Below are positions 52,855-62,582 of a stretch of 64,000 nucleotides of DNA, in pieces. Both the position numbers and the translations under genes were made by a program. Where the stretch lies: the NCBI GenBank assembly GCA_035461175.1, contig DATHVR010000151.1, forward strand, positions 1 through 64,000. The letters run 5' to 3'. This stretch comes from DATHVR01 sp035461175. Lineage in GTDB: Bacteria; Actinomycetota; Acidimicrobiia; Spongiisociales; ZC4RG35. The notes beneath the pieces were generated by a model. The model was not told the origin of the DNA, made no database searches, and saw nothing but the letters and a program-made list of their open reading frames with translations. Positions within the stretch are counted from its first letter, which is position 1, and each line of letters opens with the position of its first letter.

Positions 52855-54798
52855 GTGCCAGCCCGAGCCAGATCAGCCCGCTCCCTCCTCCTAGTTCTCG
52901 CCGCCGTCTTGCTGGTGGCGGGGATCTACGGCGTCGCCCGCTGGGCCTCGGCCGGAGAGGTGCTGGGTTCCGTGACCGTACTGGATCTAGAGCTGGGAGG
53001 CACCACGCCCGACGTCGCCGCTCAGGCCCTGGCCGACCTCGAGGTGCGACTGGCAGACATGCCGGCGCGGGTCTCGATCGAGAGCACCGTGGTAGACGTA
53101 CTGCCGACCCAGGCCGGCTTCGACCTCGACGAGGAGACACTGGTCGAGGAGGCAATGGCGGTGGGCCGGACCGCGAACCCCGTGTCCGATTTCATATGGT
53201 GGTTGACGCATCTGACCGGCTCGACCGAGATCCAGCCCCAGGGCTCGCTCGACGAGGGGGCACTCGAGGCCCTTCTGGAAGGCTACGACGGCGCCATCAT
53301 CGGGAACCCACCCTTCGAGGGGTCGATCGAATTGGAGGAGGGCTCGATCGTCGCCCAGTATCCGCGTCCGGGCAGGCGCATCGCCCGTGATACGGCCGGC
53401 GAGTTGCTGCTCGCCAACTTCCTCGATCCCCAGCGTCCCCCGGTCGAACTCCCCATCCGCGAGGAGGTCCCCACACTGACCCCGGCCGACATCGATGCCG
53501 CTCGAGGTGAGGCCGAGCTGATGCTGTCGGGGCCCATCGTCCTCACCGCCGAGAACGACACCACCCTCACCTTCTCGGTCGAAGATCTCCGGAACTCCTT
53601 TGTGACCGGGACACGCCAGGATCCGCCCGGCATCGAACTCGGATTCGATCCCGGTGCGATCGAGACCCGCCTCGCCGAGGTTCGCCCAGAATTCGAGTCC
53701 TCACCGGTCAACGCCCGCTTCGAGATCAGCGGCTACGAGGTGGGAATCATTCCCGGACGCAACGGGACGCTGCTCGAAGCCGACGACACGGCCGAGGTCC
53801 TGGCCGCCGCCTCCCGGACCTCGCTGCGCCGGGCCGAGTTGCCCCTCGTCGAGGGCGCCGAGCCCGAGGTCACTACCGCCGACCTCGAGGCTCTCGACAT
53901 CCGGCATCTGGTGGCACAGTTCACCACCTACCACGAGTGTTGCGCTGCCCGGGTAACCAACATCCACCTGATGGCCGACGAGGTCGACGGGGCCGTCGTC
54001 CCTTCCGGCGGGGAGTTCTCGCTCAACGACTACGTCGGGCGCCGGACCGAAGCGGAGGGTTACCTGCCCGCCGGCACCATCGTCGGCGGCGAGATCGTCG
54101 ACACCGTGGGGGGCGGTGTGAGCCAGTTCGCCACCACCTTCTACAACGCCGTGTTCTGGGGCGGCTACCAGGACGTCACCCACAAACCCCACTCCTTCTG
54201 GTTCGATCGCTATCCGGAAGGGATCGAGGCCACCATCTCGTGGCCGCTCCCCGACCTGGTCTTCCGCAATGACGACGAGTCGGGCGTTCTCATCAAGACC
54301 GAGTACACCGACACCTCGATCACAGTCAAGTTCTACGGCAACAACGAGGGTCGAATCCTCTCGGGAGAGAACTCCAACGGCAACCTCTCGGTGGGCGTCG
54401 TGGCCGAGGGTGGTCCGGGCGCCAAAGAGGTGAGAGGTGACCGGTCGGAGCGATTCGACTTCCGCGATCCTCCTTCGCCCCTCTACCGGGGCAACCCCGA
54501 GCTCGGGGTCGACGACAGCAGAACCGTCCAGCGACCGAGGGAAGGCTGGAGCCTGACCGTCACCCGCACCATCACGATCGATGGCGAGACCACCACTGAG
54601 GAGTGGCCGGTTCGTTACGTACCCCAGCAGGAGATCATCGAGGTGCATCCGTGCAAGGTGCCGGACGCGTCGGAGAGCTGTCCCACCACGACGACCACCA
54701 CGGTGACGACGGTGCCACCGACCACCGAGCCGACCGAGACCACATCCACCACCGCAGCGCCCGAGTCGACCACCACGACCGTACCCGACGAGGGCTAG
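52855..54798 (+). CDS. VanW-family secreted or anchored cell-wall protein
   Basis: 647 residues. One N-terminal helix (LLLVLAAVLLVAGIYGV), two peptidoglycan-binding-4-like repeats (about 50-370), a VanW domain (about 375-515: RVTNIHLMADEVDGAVVPSGGEFSLNDYVG, GGGVSQFATTFYNAVF, HSFWFDRYPEG), and a 40-residue Thr/Pro-rich tail. VanW proteins sit in the wall; their chemistry is not settled. The GTG start precedes a basic residue run. Confidence 0.92.
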   Translation: MPARARSARSLLLVLAAVLLVAGIYGVARWASAGEVLGSVTVLDLELGGTTPDVAAQALADLEVRLADMPARVSIESTVVDVLPTQAGFDLDEETLVEEAMAVGRTANPVSDFIWWLTHLTGSTEIQPQGSLDEGALEALLEGYDGAIIGNPPFEGSIELEEGSIVAQYPRPGRRIARDTAGELLLANFLDPQRPPVELPIREEVPTLTPADIDAARGEAELMLSGPIVLTAENDTTLTFSVEDLRNSFVTGTRQDPPGIELGFDPGAIETRLAEVRPEFESSPVNARFEISGYEVGIIPGRNGTLLEADDTAEVLAAASRTSLRRAELPLVEGAEPEVTTADLEALDIRHLVAQFTTYHECCAARVTNIHLMADEVDGAVVPSGGEFSLNDYVGRRTEAEGYLPAGTIVGGEIVDTVGGGVSQFATTFYNAVFWGGYQDVTHKPHSFWFDRYPEGIEATISWPLPDLVFRNDDESGVLIKTEYTDTSITVKFYGNNEGRILSGENSNGNLSVGVVAEGGPGAKEVRGDRSERFDFRDPPSPLYRGNPELGVDDSRTVQRPREGWSLTVTRTITIDGETTTEEWPVRYVPQQEIIEVHPCKVPDASESCPTTTTTTVTTVPPTTEPTETTSTTAAPESTTTTVPDEG

Positions 54799-54801
54799 GG
54801 A

Positions 54802-55098
54802 TCAGTCGGGATAGAAACGGAAGAAATGGGCGACCACCTGTTCGACCGTCTCGCGGGCCGATTCGGTCCACTCACCGGCGCGAGAGATGCTGACGGCATT
54901 GGACATGACGTGGACCCGGTCGATGTCGGCGTCGGCCTCGAACAGCCGTTCCGCCAGCCGGGCCGGGAAGGTGTCCGAGGTCGTCGTGTAGCCGGGGGTG
55001 TAGGCCTCACCGTCCTGGCCCGCCAGGCTGCGGTTGGTGTCGATGACGAGGACCTCGCCGATCTGGCGTGACCCGTTGATCTCGATGGTCTGACCCAT
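54802..55098 (-). CDS. Small hypothetical protein
   Basis: 98 residues from ATG 55098; no recognised domain. It begins GQTIEINGSRQIGEVLVIDTNRS and ends VEQVVAHFFRFYPD, with mixed alpha/beta character and no membrane helix. It is convergent with the VanW gene (3-bp gap) and has codon use like its neighbours, so it is likely real. Confidence 0.6.
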   Translation of the reverse strand: MGQTIEINGSRQIGEVLVIDTNRSLAGQDGEAYTPGYTTTSDTFPARLAERLFEADADIDRVHVMSNAVSISRAGEWTESARETVEQVVAHFFRFYPD

Positions 55099-55158
55099 GG
55101 ACGGGGAGCATAGCCGTCAGGCCTGCCACCCCGACCCGCCGACGACACGTCCGGGCGG

Positions 55159-56622
55159 CTAGTAGCCGAGTCCGCCGACTTCGGGAGAGCGGCGCGCGCT
55201 GCGCTGGGACAGCACCCCGCCGTGCCGTTCTCCCACCAGGTGGATCTTCATGAGGTTGGTGGCGGAGCGCTGGTTGGGGGGGATGCCCGCCACCATCACG
55301 ACCAGGTCGCCCCGATGACAGATCTCCTCGCGCTCGAGGAACTTCTCGGCGGCGGCGATCTCGTGATCGGTGTAGTCGCGCCGCTCGAACGGGTACGCGG
55401 TCACTCCCCAGAACAGTGCCATTCGCCGACGGGTGGGCGGAAGGGGGGTGAAGGCGACGATGGCGGCCTCGGGCCGGTACTTGGAGATCAGCCGGGCCGT
55501 GCTGCCGGTCTCCGTGAAGGCGACGATGGTGTTGATGCCGAGATTGGCCGCCGCCTCCGTGGCAGCCTGGGCGATGGCGGAGGCGACCCGATTGGCCGCT
55601 CCGACGAACGGGACCGGTTGGGCCAGGGGCGACGATTCGGCTTCGACACAGATGCGGGCCATGGTCTCGACGGTCTTGGACGGGTAGTCGCCCACCGCGG
55701 TCTCACCCGAAAGCATCACGGCGTCGGTCCCCGAGATGACGGCGGTGGCGACATCCGTCACCTCGGCCCGGGTGGGGCGGGGGGAATGGGTCATCGACTC
55801 CAGCATCTCGGTGGCCGTGATCGAGATCCGGCCGGCGGCGTTGGTCCGGGCCAGGATGTCGGTCTGGATGTGGGGAATCCTCTCCAGCGGCAATTGAACA
55901 CCGAGGTCGCCACGGGCCACCATCACCCCATCCGCTTCGGCGAGGATGTCGTCGAGATTCTGATAGGCCACCGCCAGCTCGACCTTGGCGATCACCGGCG
56001 CCTCGCCCACCAACTTACGGACCTCGCGCACATCGTCGCCGGTTCGCACGAACGAGGCGGCCACGTAGTCGACGCCCAGCTCCCTGCCCAGCTTGAGATC
56101 GTCGCGGTCCTTGGCGGTGACACTCGGCACCCGCAGATCGGTGTCGGGGCAGGCGACTCCCTTGCGGTCCTTGAGCTCGCCGCCCACCCGAACCAGCGCC
56201 GTGAGCGAGTCCGGGTCGGTGCCGATCACCTCCAGCACGATCAGCCCATCCGAGAGAAGGATCGTGTCTCCCACGTCCACGTCCTCGGTCAGATACGGAT
56301 AGTCGACCTCGATGCGGTTCTCTGTGCCGAGGCCTGAGCCGGCGACCAGAGAGACCAAGTCCCCCTGTTCGAGATCGATCGAGCCATCGGGAAAGCGGCC
56401 GACCCGGAGTTTGGGGCCCTGGATGTCCTGGAGAACGGCCACGTTGCGACCCGCCTCGTCGGCCGCCTGCCTGATCCAGTCGAACCAGCGGCGGTGAGTC
56501 GCGTGGTCGCCGTGGGAGAAATTGAGCCGGGCCACGTCCATTCCCGCCGCCACCAGCGACTGGACGGACTCATAGGTATGTATAGAGGGCCCCAGTGTGG
56601 CCACAATCTTGGTTCGACGCAC
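55159..56622 (-). CDS. pyk: Pyruvate kinase
   Basis: 487 residues. KIVATLGPS, ARLNFSHG, IQGPKLRVG, AKVELAVAYQNLDDILAEADGVMVARGDLGVQLPL, and SGETAVGDYPSKTVETMARI mark catalytic, metal and nucleotide sites. Produces pyruvate and ATP from PEP and ADP. The C-terminal region ends in a short basic tail (VLSQRSARRSPEVGG). Confidence 0.95.
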   Translation of the reverse strand: MRRTKIVATLGPSIHTYESVQSLVAAGMDVARLNFSHGDHATHRRWFDWIRQAADEAGRNVAVLQDIQGPKLRVGRFPDGSIDLEQGDLVSLVAGSGLGTENRIEVDYPYLTEDVDVGDTILLSDGLIVLEVIGTDPDSLTALVRVGGELKDRKGVACPDTDLRVPSVTAKDRDDLKLGRELGVDYVAASFVRTGDDVREVRKLVGEAPVIAKVELAVAYQNLDDILAEADGVMVARGDLGVQLPLERIPHIQTDILARTNAAGRISITATEMLESMTHSPRPTRAEVTDVATAVISGTDAVMLSGETAVGDYPSKTVETMARICVEAESSPLAQPVPFVGAANRVASAIAQAATEAAANLGINTIVAFTETGSTARLISKYRPEAAIVAFTPLPPTRRRMALFWGVTAYPFERRDYTDHEIAAAEKFLEREEICHRGDLVVMVAGIPPNQRSATNLMKIHLVGERHGGVLSQRSARRSPEVGGLGY

Positions 56623-56668
56623 GCCTAGAACCTAGCGCCCCCGCCGTCTCTCCACCCGCACCGCCCGC

Positions 56669-57301
56669 TCAGATGAGCGAGGAGACCACCCTGGTGGCCG
56701 CCTGCAGGGCAGCCGACCCGAACACTCCGCGATCCACGGCCACCACCCGCATGCCCGCCGCTCGGGCCGAGGCGACCCCTGTGGGACTGTCTTCGATTAC
56801 CAGGCAGCGGGAGGGGTCGGTGTCCAGCAGGCGGGCGGCGAGGAGGTAGATGTCGGGCTCGGGCTTGGGGTGGGTCACGTCGTCGCTGGTGACCCGGATC
56901 CGGAACCGGTCGGCCAGCCCGGCCGAAGTGAGGATGGCATCCAGCCGCCAGGACTCGCTGTTCGTCACCACCGCCGTCGACAGGGTCGAGCCTTCGACCT
57001 GCTCGAGAGCCTTGGTGGCGTCGGGGAACACCTCGAGGGGCGACTCGGCGAGACCTGTGAGAAGGAAGTCGGCGGCGCGATCGGCCAGCACGGCCGGAGA
57101 AACCCCGGCTTCGGCGGCGTAGCGCACGGCTATCGACTCGTCGGTGGTCCCGACCCAAGCTGAGAAGTCGCCCAGGTCGATCCCGTACTCGGCCAGGGCG
57201 GTCCGCCAGGCCCATTCGGAGACCGGTTCGGAGTCGACCAGGACACCATCGCAGTCGAACAGGACCGCGTCCACCCCCTCGAAATCCAGGAAACGCCCCA
57301 C
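56669..57301 (-). CDS. HAD-superfamily hydrolase (phosphoglucomutase-like)
   Basis: 210 residues; nucleophile loop FDCDGVLVDSEP with Asp16 and Asp18, Thr/Ser motif VVTNSE, Lys in THPKPEPDIY, and acid motif VIEDSPTG. This is the cap-type I group including beta-phosphoglucomutase and sugar phosphatases. It begins directly after the gatB stop, with no gap, so it rides on the gatCAB operon. Confidence 0.88.
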   Translation of the reverse strand: MGRFLDFEGVDAVLFDCDGVLVDSEPVSEWAWRTALAEYGIDLGDFSAWVGTTDESIAVRYAAEAGVSPAVLADRAADFLLTGLAESPLEVFPDATKALEQVEGSTLSTAVVTNSESWRLDAILTSAGLADRFRIRVTSDDVTHPKPEPDIYLLAARLLDTDPSRCLVIEDSPTGVASARAAGMRVVAVDRGVFGSAALQAATRVVSSLI

Positions 57302-58750
57302 TCAGGTCTCGAGGTGCTGGGTCAGCAACTCATTGACGAGCCTGGGATCGGCCTTGCCTCCGGACGAGCGCATCACGGCCCCGACCAGGAAACCGATCAC
57401 CTTCTGCTCGCCCCCCCGATACCGCTCGACCGCATCCGGGTTTTCGACCAGAACCGAAGCGACGATGCTCTCCAGGGCGCCGGTATCGGAGATCTGGATC
57501 AGGTCGCGGCTCTCGGCCACGGCGCGGGGAGAGCCTTCTCCGGCGACGACGCCGGCCAGCACCTCCTTGGCGGCCGATGCCGATAGGTCCCCGCCGGCCA
57601 CCATGGCGGACAGCTCGGCGATAGCGGCGCCATCCACAGCCGTCGCCTCGAGGGCCAGCTCCTCACGTCGCAACAGAGCTGTGAGTTCCCCTGTCACCCA
57701 GTTGGCGGCCGGAACCGGATCGGCTCCCGCCCCCACGGCCTCCTCGAATAGACCCCGCAGATCCGGTTCGGCGGCGGTGAGAACGGCCGCGGTGTGGTTG
57801 TCGAGTCCCGCCTCGGCGTAGCGCCGTCGACGCGCCCCCGGTGTCTCGGGGAGGCGGGCGGCGATGGCCGCCACCCAATCGTCCTCGAGCACCATGGGGA
57901 GCAGGTCGGGTTCGGTGAAGTAGCGGTAGTCCGAGGAGCCCTCTTTGACACGCATGCTGTGGGTGACCCCGGCCTCCTCGTCCCAGTGCCGGGTCTCCTG
58001 CACCAAGCTGCCGCCGCCTTCGAGAACCTCGATCTGACGCTGGATCTCGTAGTCGACGGCCCGTTCCAGGGATCGGAAGGAATTCATGTTCTTGATCTCG
58101 ACCTTGGTTCCCAGCGTCGAGGACCCGACGGGCCGCACCGACACGTTGGCGTCGAAGCGGATCGAGCCCTCTTCCATCCGGGCGTCGGACACCCCGAGCT
58201 CGGCGACGAGTGCCCGCAGCTCCTGGGCGTAGGCCCGGGCCTGGGCGGCCGAGTGGATGTCGGGGCGGGAGACGATCTCCACCAGCGGGACGCCGGAGCG
58301 GTTGAAGTCGAGCAGAGTCGCCTCGGCTCCGTGGATGCGTCCGCCCTCGCCCACGTGGCGGGACTTGCCGGTGTCCTCTTCCATGTGGGCGCGTTCGATA
58401 CCGACGACCGTCGTCTCCCCGTCCACCTCGACCTCGAGGCGGCCGTCATGGCAGACCGGGATGTCGAACTGGGAGATCTGGTAGTTCTTGGGGAGGTCGG
58501 CGTAGAAGTAGTTCTTGCGATGGAATACCGACCGGGGGGTGATCGAGCACTCCAGCGCCAGCCCGATGGCGGTGATCCATTCGATCGCCCGGGCGTTCGT
58601 CACCGGCAGCGCGCCGGGCAACCCCAGGCACACCGGGCAGACGCTGGTGTTGGGGTCCTCACCGAAGCCGACGGCACAGCCACAGAACATCTTCGAGTCG
58701 GTGCGCAACTCGACGTGCACCTCGATCCCGATCACCGGCTCCCAGTTCAC
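57302..58750 (-). CDS. gatB: Asp-tRNA(Asn)/Glu-tRNA(Gln) amidotransferase subunit B
   Basis: 482 residues. [12 protein letters not shown] start, [15 protein letters not shown] zinc loop region (CGCAVGF...CPVCLGLPG), [16 protein letters not shown], and the C-terminal YqeY-like helical domain. GatB binds misacylated tRNA and holds the kinase site. GTG start overlaps the gatA stop as GTGA. Confidence 0.95.
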   Translation of the reverse strand: MNWEPVIGIEVHVELRTDSKMFCGCAVGFGEDPNTSVCPVCLGLPGALPVTNARAIEWITAIGLALECSITPRSVFHRKNYFYADLPKNYQISQFDIPVCHDGRLEVEVDGETTVVGIERAHMEEDTGKSRHVGEGGRIHGAEATLLDFNRSGVPLVEIVSRPDIHSAAQARAYAQELRALVAELGVSDARMEEGSIRFDANVSVRPVGSSTLGTKVEIKNMNSFRSLERAVDYEIQRQIEVLEGGGSLVQETRHWDEEAGVTHSMRVKEGSSDYRYFTEPDLLPMVLEDDWVAAIAARLPETPGARRRRYAEAGLDNHTAAVLTAAEPDLRGLFEEAVGAGADPVPAANWVTGELTALLRREELALEATAVDGAAIAELSAMVAGGDLSASAAKEVLAGVVAGEGSPRAVAESRDLIQISDTGALESIVASVLVENPDAVERYRGGEQKVIGFLVGAVMRSSGGKADPRLVNELLTQHLET

Positions 58751-60207
58751 GACCCACCTCCCGGGCGCATCGAGAACCCGGCCGCCCGCTCGATCTGGGC
58801 GGCGACGGCGAACATGATCTCTTCACCCAGCGCCGGCGCCATCACCTGGATACCGATCGGGAGGCCGTCGGAATCCAGCCCGGTCGGAACCGACATGGCC
58901 GGGTGCCCGGTGAGGTTGGCGGGAATGGTGCAAATGTCCGAGAGATACATCGCCAACGGGTCGGAGGTCTTGGCGCCCAATTCGAAGGCGACGGTGGGAC
59001 TGGTCGGTGAGATGAGGACATCGACATTCTCGAAGGCGGCCTCGAACTCGGCGATGAGTCGGGTCCTGACTCGCTGGGCCTGGCCGTAGAAGGCGTCGTA
59101 GTAGCCGGCGGAGAGCGAATAGGTCCCGAGGAGGATCCGCCGGGTCGGCTCAGGCCCGAAGCCGGCGGCGCGGGTGCGGGCCATCATCTCTTCGGTGGTC
59201 TCACCGTCGACCCGGTTGCCGTACCTGACCCCGTCGAAACGGGCGAGGTTGGCCGACGCCTCGGCGGGGGCGATCAGGTAGTAGGCGGAGAGGGCGACGT
59301 CGGCGGTGGGAATGCTGATGTCGACGATCTCGGCGCCCCGACCCGAGAGAGAGTCGAGCATCGCCGCCACCGAGGACTCCACCGCCTCCTCATACCCCTC
59401 CCCTGAGAACTGCTCCACCACTCCGATCCGCAGGCCTTCCACCTCCGCGCCCAACGCCGCCATCAGATCGGGGTAGTCGCCCGGATACGAGGTGGCGTCC
59501 CGGGGATCATGGCCCCAAACGGCTTCGAGAAGGATGGCGGCATCCTCCACCGAGCGGGCCATGGGACCGATCTGGTCCAGGGAGGAGGCAAAAGCGATCA
59601 GGCCGTAGCGACTGACCCGTCCGTAGGTGGGTTTGACCCCCACCACCCCGCACAGGCTGGCCGGCTGGCGGATCGAACCACCCGTGTCGGACCCAAACGA
59701 GCCCAGGGCGGAACCGGCGGCGACGGCCGCCGCCGACCCCCCGGACGACCCGCCGGGGACCCGATCGGGGTTCCAGGGGTTGCGACTGGGACCGTAGGCG
59801 GAGTTCTCCGTCGACGATCCCATGGCGAACTCGTCGAGGTTGGTCTTGCCGAGGATGACGGCGCCCTGCGCCCGCAATCGCTCCACGATGTGGGCGTCAT
59901 AGGGCGGCACGTAGCCGGCCAGGATCTGCGATCCGGCAGTGGTCTCGAGGCCCCGGGTGCTCATGTTGTCCTTGAGTGCGACCGGGATCCCGTCGATCCG
60001 GCCGAGAGAACGCCCCTCGGCCCGGCGGGCGTCGGCGGCCCGGGCGGCTTCCAGCGCCCCCTCACGGTCGAGGGTGAGATAGCAGTGCAAGTCGGCCTCG
60101 GTCATCGTGGCCCGTTCCAGCACGGCGGTGGTCAGGGTCACCGAGTCGAGTTCACTCTCCTCCAGGCGTCGGGCAGCCTCCGAGATCGTCAGATCGGCCG
60201 GACTCAC
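58747..60207 (-). CDS. gatA: Asp-tRNA(Asn)/Glu-tRNA(Gln) amidotransferase subunit A
   Basis: 486 residues, amidase-signature family. Catalytic Lys in [11 protein letters not shown], and the cis-Ser and nucleophile Ser in [14 protein letters not shown] and [10 protein letters not shown]. It produces ammonia from glutamine. GTG start overlaps the gatC stop. Confidence 0.95.
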   Translation of the reverse strand: MSPADLTISEAARRLEESELDSVTLTTAVLERATMTEADLHCYLTLDREGALEAARAADARRAEGRSLGRIDGIPVALKDNMSTRGLETTAGSQILAGYVPPYDAHIVERLRAQGAVILGKTNLDEFAMGSSTENSAYGPSRNPWNPDRVPGGSSGGSAAAVAAGSALGSFGSDTGGSIRQPASLCGVVGVKPTYGRVSRYGLIAFASSLDQIGPMARSVEDAAILLEAVWGHDPRDATSYPGDYPDLMAALGAEVEGLRIGVVEQFSGEGYEEAVESSVAAMLDSLSGRGAEIVDISIPTADVALSAYYLIAPAEASANLARFDGVRYGNRVDGETTEEMMARTRAAGFGPEPTRRILLGTYSLSAGYYDAFYGQAQRVRTRLIAEFEAAFENVDVLISPTSPTVAFELGAKTSDPLAMYLSDICTIPANLTGHPAMSVPTGLDSDGLPIGIQVMAPALGEEIMFAVAAQIERAAGFSMRPGGGS

Positions 60208-60494
60208 TCGACCTCCAGGGCCGGGGGTACCACGAAGAAGCCGTCCCGGCTGTCGGGAGCCTGGGAGACCACCTCGTCACGGTCGAGTGAGGGGCGGACG
60301 CGGTCCTCCCGGAAACCGTTGGTGATGCCGAGGGGGTGAGCGGTGGGCTCGACGTCCGGCGTCGCCACCTCCTGAACCTTGGCGGCATGCTCGAGAATCA
60401 CAGCCAGTTGCCGGCGATACATCTCGAGATCCTCGGGACTGAGACCGAGTCGGGCGAGGCGCGCCACATGGGCGATATCGATGTCGATGGGCAC
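60204..60494 (-). CDS. gatC: Asp-tRNA(Asn)/Glu-tRNA(Gln) amidotransferase subunit C
   Basis: 96 residues. [26 protein letters not shown] and the late [10 protein letters not shown] are the GatC marks. First gene of the gatC-gatA-gatB-HAD operon; GTG start, divergent from the GH57-like gene by 62 bp. Confidence 0.92.
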   Translation of the reverse strand: MPIDIDIAHVARLARLGLSPEDLEMYRRQLAVILEHAAKVQEVATPDVEPTAHPLGITNGFREDRVRPSLDRDEVVSQAPDSRDGFFVVPPALEVE

Positions 60495-60556
60495 AGCGCG
60501 AGCTTAGTTTGCCACTATCTCGACCCGGCATTCAGGGCACCACTAGCGTCCTCACC

Positions 60557-62014
60557 ATGCACCTGATCCCAGTCGTCATCGTCGCCCACGCGGGGGAGCC
60601 CGCCGGGTGGGAGGATGCGGTCGGCGCCCTGGCGTCTGTACTGGAAAGGCATCCGGACCTGTCCTTGGCGGTGCGCATGCCGGGGGCGGTGGTCGAGCAT
60701 CTCACTCGCTCCGACCCGGACGGTTGGAAACGACTCGTCGAGCATCCCATCACCTGGCTGGCGGGTGGCTACAGCGACCCCGTCCTCACGACACTTCCGC
60801 CGGCGGCGGTGGAGGCCCAACTCGACCGTGAGCACACGGCCATGGAAGGAGCGGGGATCACCCCGTCCGGCCTGTGGCTGGGTGACGCCTGGGAGCCGGG
60901 GCTGGTTACGGCCGCCCGCCGGGCCGAGCTGCCGCTGGTGTACCTCGACACGACGGTGCTGGGAGAGGAATGCGACCGCCCGGCCGCCGTGGAGAGGGCG
61001 GGAGAAACGGTGATCGCGATCCCGGTCCACTCCCGGCCTCCCGGGCTCGATGGCGACGGGCTGGTGGGCGTCCGCACCACCCCCGCCGATCTTGCCCTCC
61101 TCGTGGAGGAGCACAGCGGTCGTTTCCTCGACCCGGAAAGCTACCTGAGCCTCCACCGTCCCGGCCCCAAGGTGGCTCCTGCCGTGGTGTCACCCACCCG
61201 TTCCGACGATGCCGAGCATTTCTATCGGCGTCTGCTGTTGCTGATAGGCGAGGAAGGTGAACGCAGCGGCCCCCGCGACGAGATTCTCCGTCTCCAGTCC
61301 CGGGAGTTCATCACCGGGACCGGCCAAATCGCCGCACTCCCCCGTCTGCTCGAGGCGCGCACGGTGGTCGACGCCGCCCGGCACCGGGGCGACACCTGGG
61401 TCACCACCAAGGTCGTCGACTGGGATGCCGACGGCATCGACGAGATCCAGATCGAGACGGCGGCCACCTCGCTCGTCGTCGACCCCCACTTGGGCTCCAT
61501 CGACGTCTGGGACGACAAGACCGGACGCTGGCCCATCTGTGCGGTGGATCCCCCCACTTCGGCGGTCCTGATTCGGCGCCTCGACGCCGACGGTGAGGAG
61601 CCGCCTGTCGAACCGATGCGGGTCGAACGGCGCAGTGAAGCGCGGGCGGAGGCCCAGCTGACGCTGGTGGGAGGGTCGGGCGCCCGCGTCGCAATCGAGG
61701 CCCGCGGCCGCTCCCTCGATCTGAGCCTCGACGTGACCGACTCCGGACCAATCCGTTTCGGGCCCGAGATCCCCCTCGCCCTCCGGGGCGCCCGGATCCG
61801 GGTCGATGGCGGTGACTGGACCGAGACCTCGGCCCCGCTGGCCCTGTCGGGCCACCGGTTCCGCTTGACCGACGACGACCACGGGATGCTGATCTCCGCT
61901 CCCCGCCCCTGCGACATGTTCGTCCGCCCCCTCCCCGGACACGGGATCGTGATCTGGCCCCATTGGGTCAGCGGCGGCGGCGGCTCTTATCGGCTGGCCT
62001 TCTCGGTGGTTTGA
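60557..62014 (+). CDS. GH57-like protein, divergent
   Basis: 485 residues from ATG 60557. The N-terminal half follows a GH57 barrel (WLAGGYSDPVLTTLP, SGLWLGDAWEPGLVTAA) and the C-terminal half follows the beta domain of GH57 glucanotransferases (DGIDEIQIETAATSLVVDPHLGSIDVWDDK). But the nucleophile segment usually read as WLxERVWxP is shortened to WLGDAWEP, without the expected Glu. It may be inactive or have a different role. Family call moderate. Confidence 0.65.
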   Translation: MHLIPVVIVAHAGEPAGWEDAVGALASVLERHPDLSLAVRMPGAVVEHLTRSDPDGWKRLVEHPITWLAGGYSDPVLTTLPPAAVEAQLDREHTAMEGAGITPSGLWLGDAWEPGLVTAARRAELPLVYLDTTVLGEECDRPAAVERAGETVIAIPVHSRPPGLDGDGLVGVRTTPADLALLVEEHSGRFLDPESYLSLHRPGPKVAPAVVSPTRSDDAEHFYRRLLLLIGEEGERSGPRDEILRLQSREFITGTGQIAALPRLLEARTVVDAARHRGDTWVTTKVVDWDADGIDEIQIETAATSLVVDPHLGSIDVWDDKTGRWPICAVDPPTSAVLIRRLDADGEEPPVEPMRVERRSEARAEAQLTLVGGSGARVAIEARGRSLDLSLDVTDSGPIRFGPEIPLALRGARIRVDGGDWTETSAPLALSGHRFRLTDDDHGMLISAPRPCDMFVRPLPGHGIVIWPHWVSGGGGSYRLAFSVV

Positions 62015-62048
62015 GAGAACGCAACCGGGCGCCCATGCGTCTGTGGGT

Positions 62049-62582
62049 GTGACCAAGGAGAGTTCCACCATCGCCAGATCCCACCAGCAGCGGGTCGAAC
62101 GGTCGGCGACCCGGGTCCGGCAGCGGCACTTCCCGGACTTCTACCGGGTGAACCACCAGTCCGTCTTCCGGGCCCTCGTCGCCACCCTGAGCGACCACGA
62201 TCTCGCCCGGGAAGCCACCGACGAGGCCATGACACGGGCCTACCAGCATTGGGCGAAGGTATCTGGATACGACAACGCCCCCGGCTGGGTGTACCGGGTG
62301 GGCCTCAACTGGGCCCGGTCCCGGCTCCGCAAGACCACCCGGGAGCATCTCCACGACGTCCCCCCTGATCGGGGTGTCGCCCAACCCCTGCCCGACCCCG
62401 ACGTGGAGGCGGCGCTGAAAGCCCTTCCCCTGGAGGCGCGCTCGCTGGTGGTGCTCCGCCACCTCATGGACTGGTCATACGAGGAGATCGCCCAGGCCTT
62501 GAGCATTCCCGTGGGCACCGTCAAAAGCCGTCTCCATCGCGTCATGAACGAACTCCGCCAGAGCTTGCAGGAGCCAAGATGA
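62049..62582 (+). CDS. ECF RNA polymerase sigma factor
   Basis: About 177 residues. Region 2 (FYRVNHQSVFRALVATL, REATDEAMTRAYQHWAKV, PGWVYRVGLNWARSRLRK) and region 4 (ALPLEARSLVVLRHLMDWSYEEIAQALSIPVGTVKSRLHRVMNEL) are clear. Start GTG 62049 or 62043. The ATGA overlap with the next gene implies coupled translation. Confidence 0.92.
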   Translation: MTKESSTIARSHQQRVERSATRVRQRHFPDFYRVNHQSVFRALVATLSDHDLAREATDEAMTRAYQHWAKVSGYDNAPGWVYRVGLNWARSRLRKTTREHLHDVPPDRGVAQPLPDPDVEAALKALPLEARSLVVLRHLMDWSYEEIAQALSIPVGTVKSRLHRVMNELRQSLQEPR

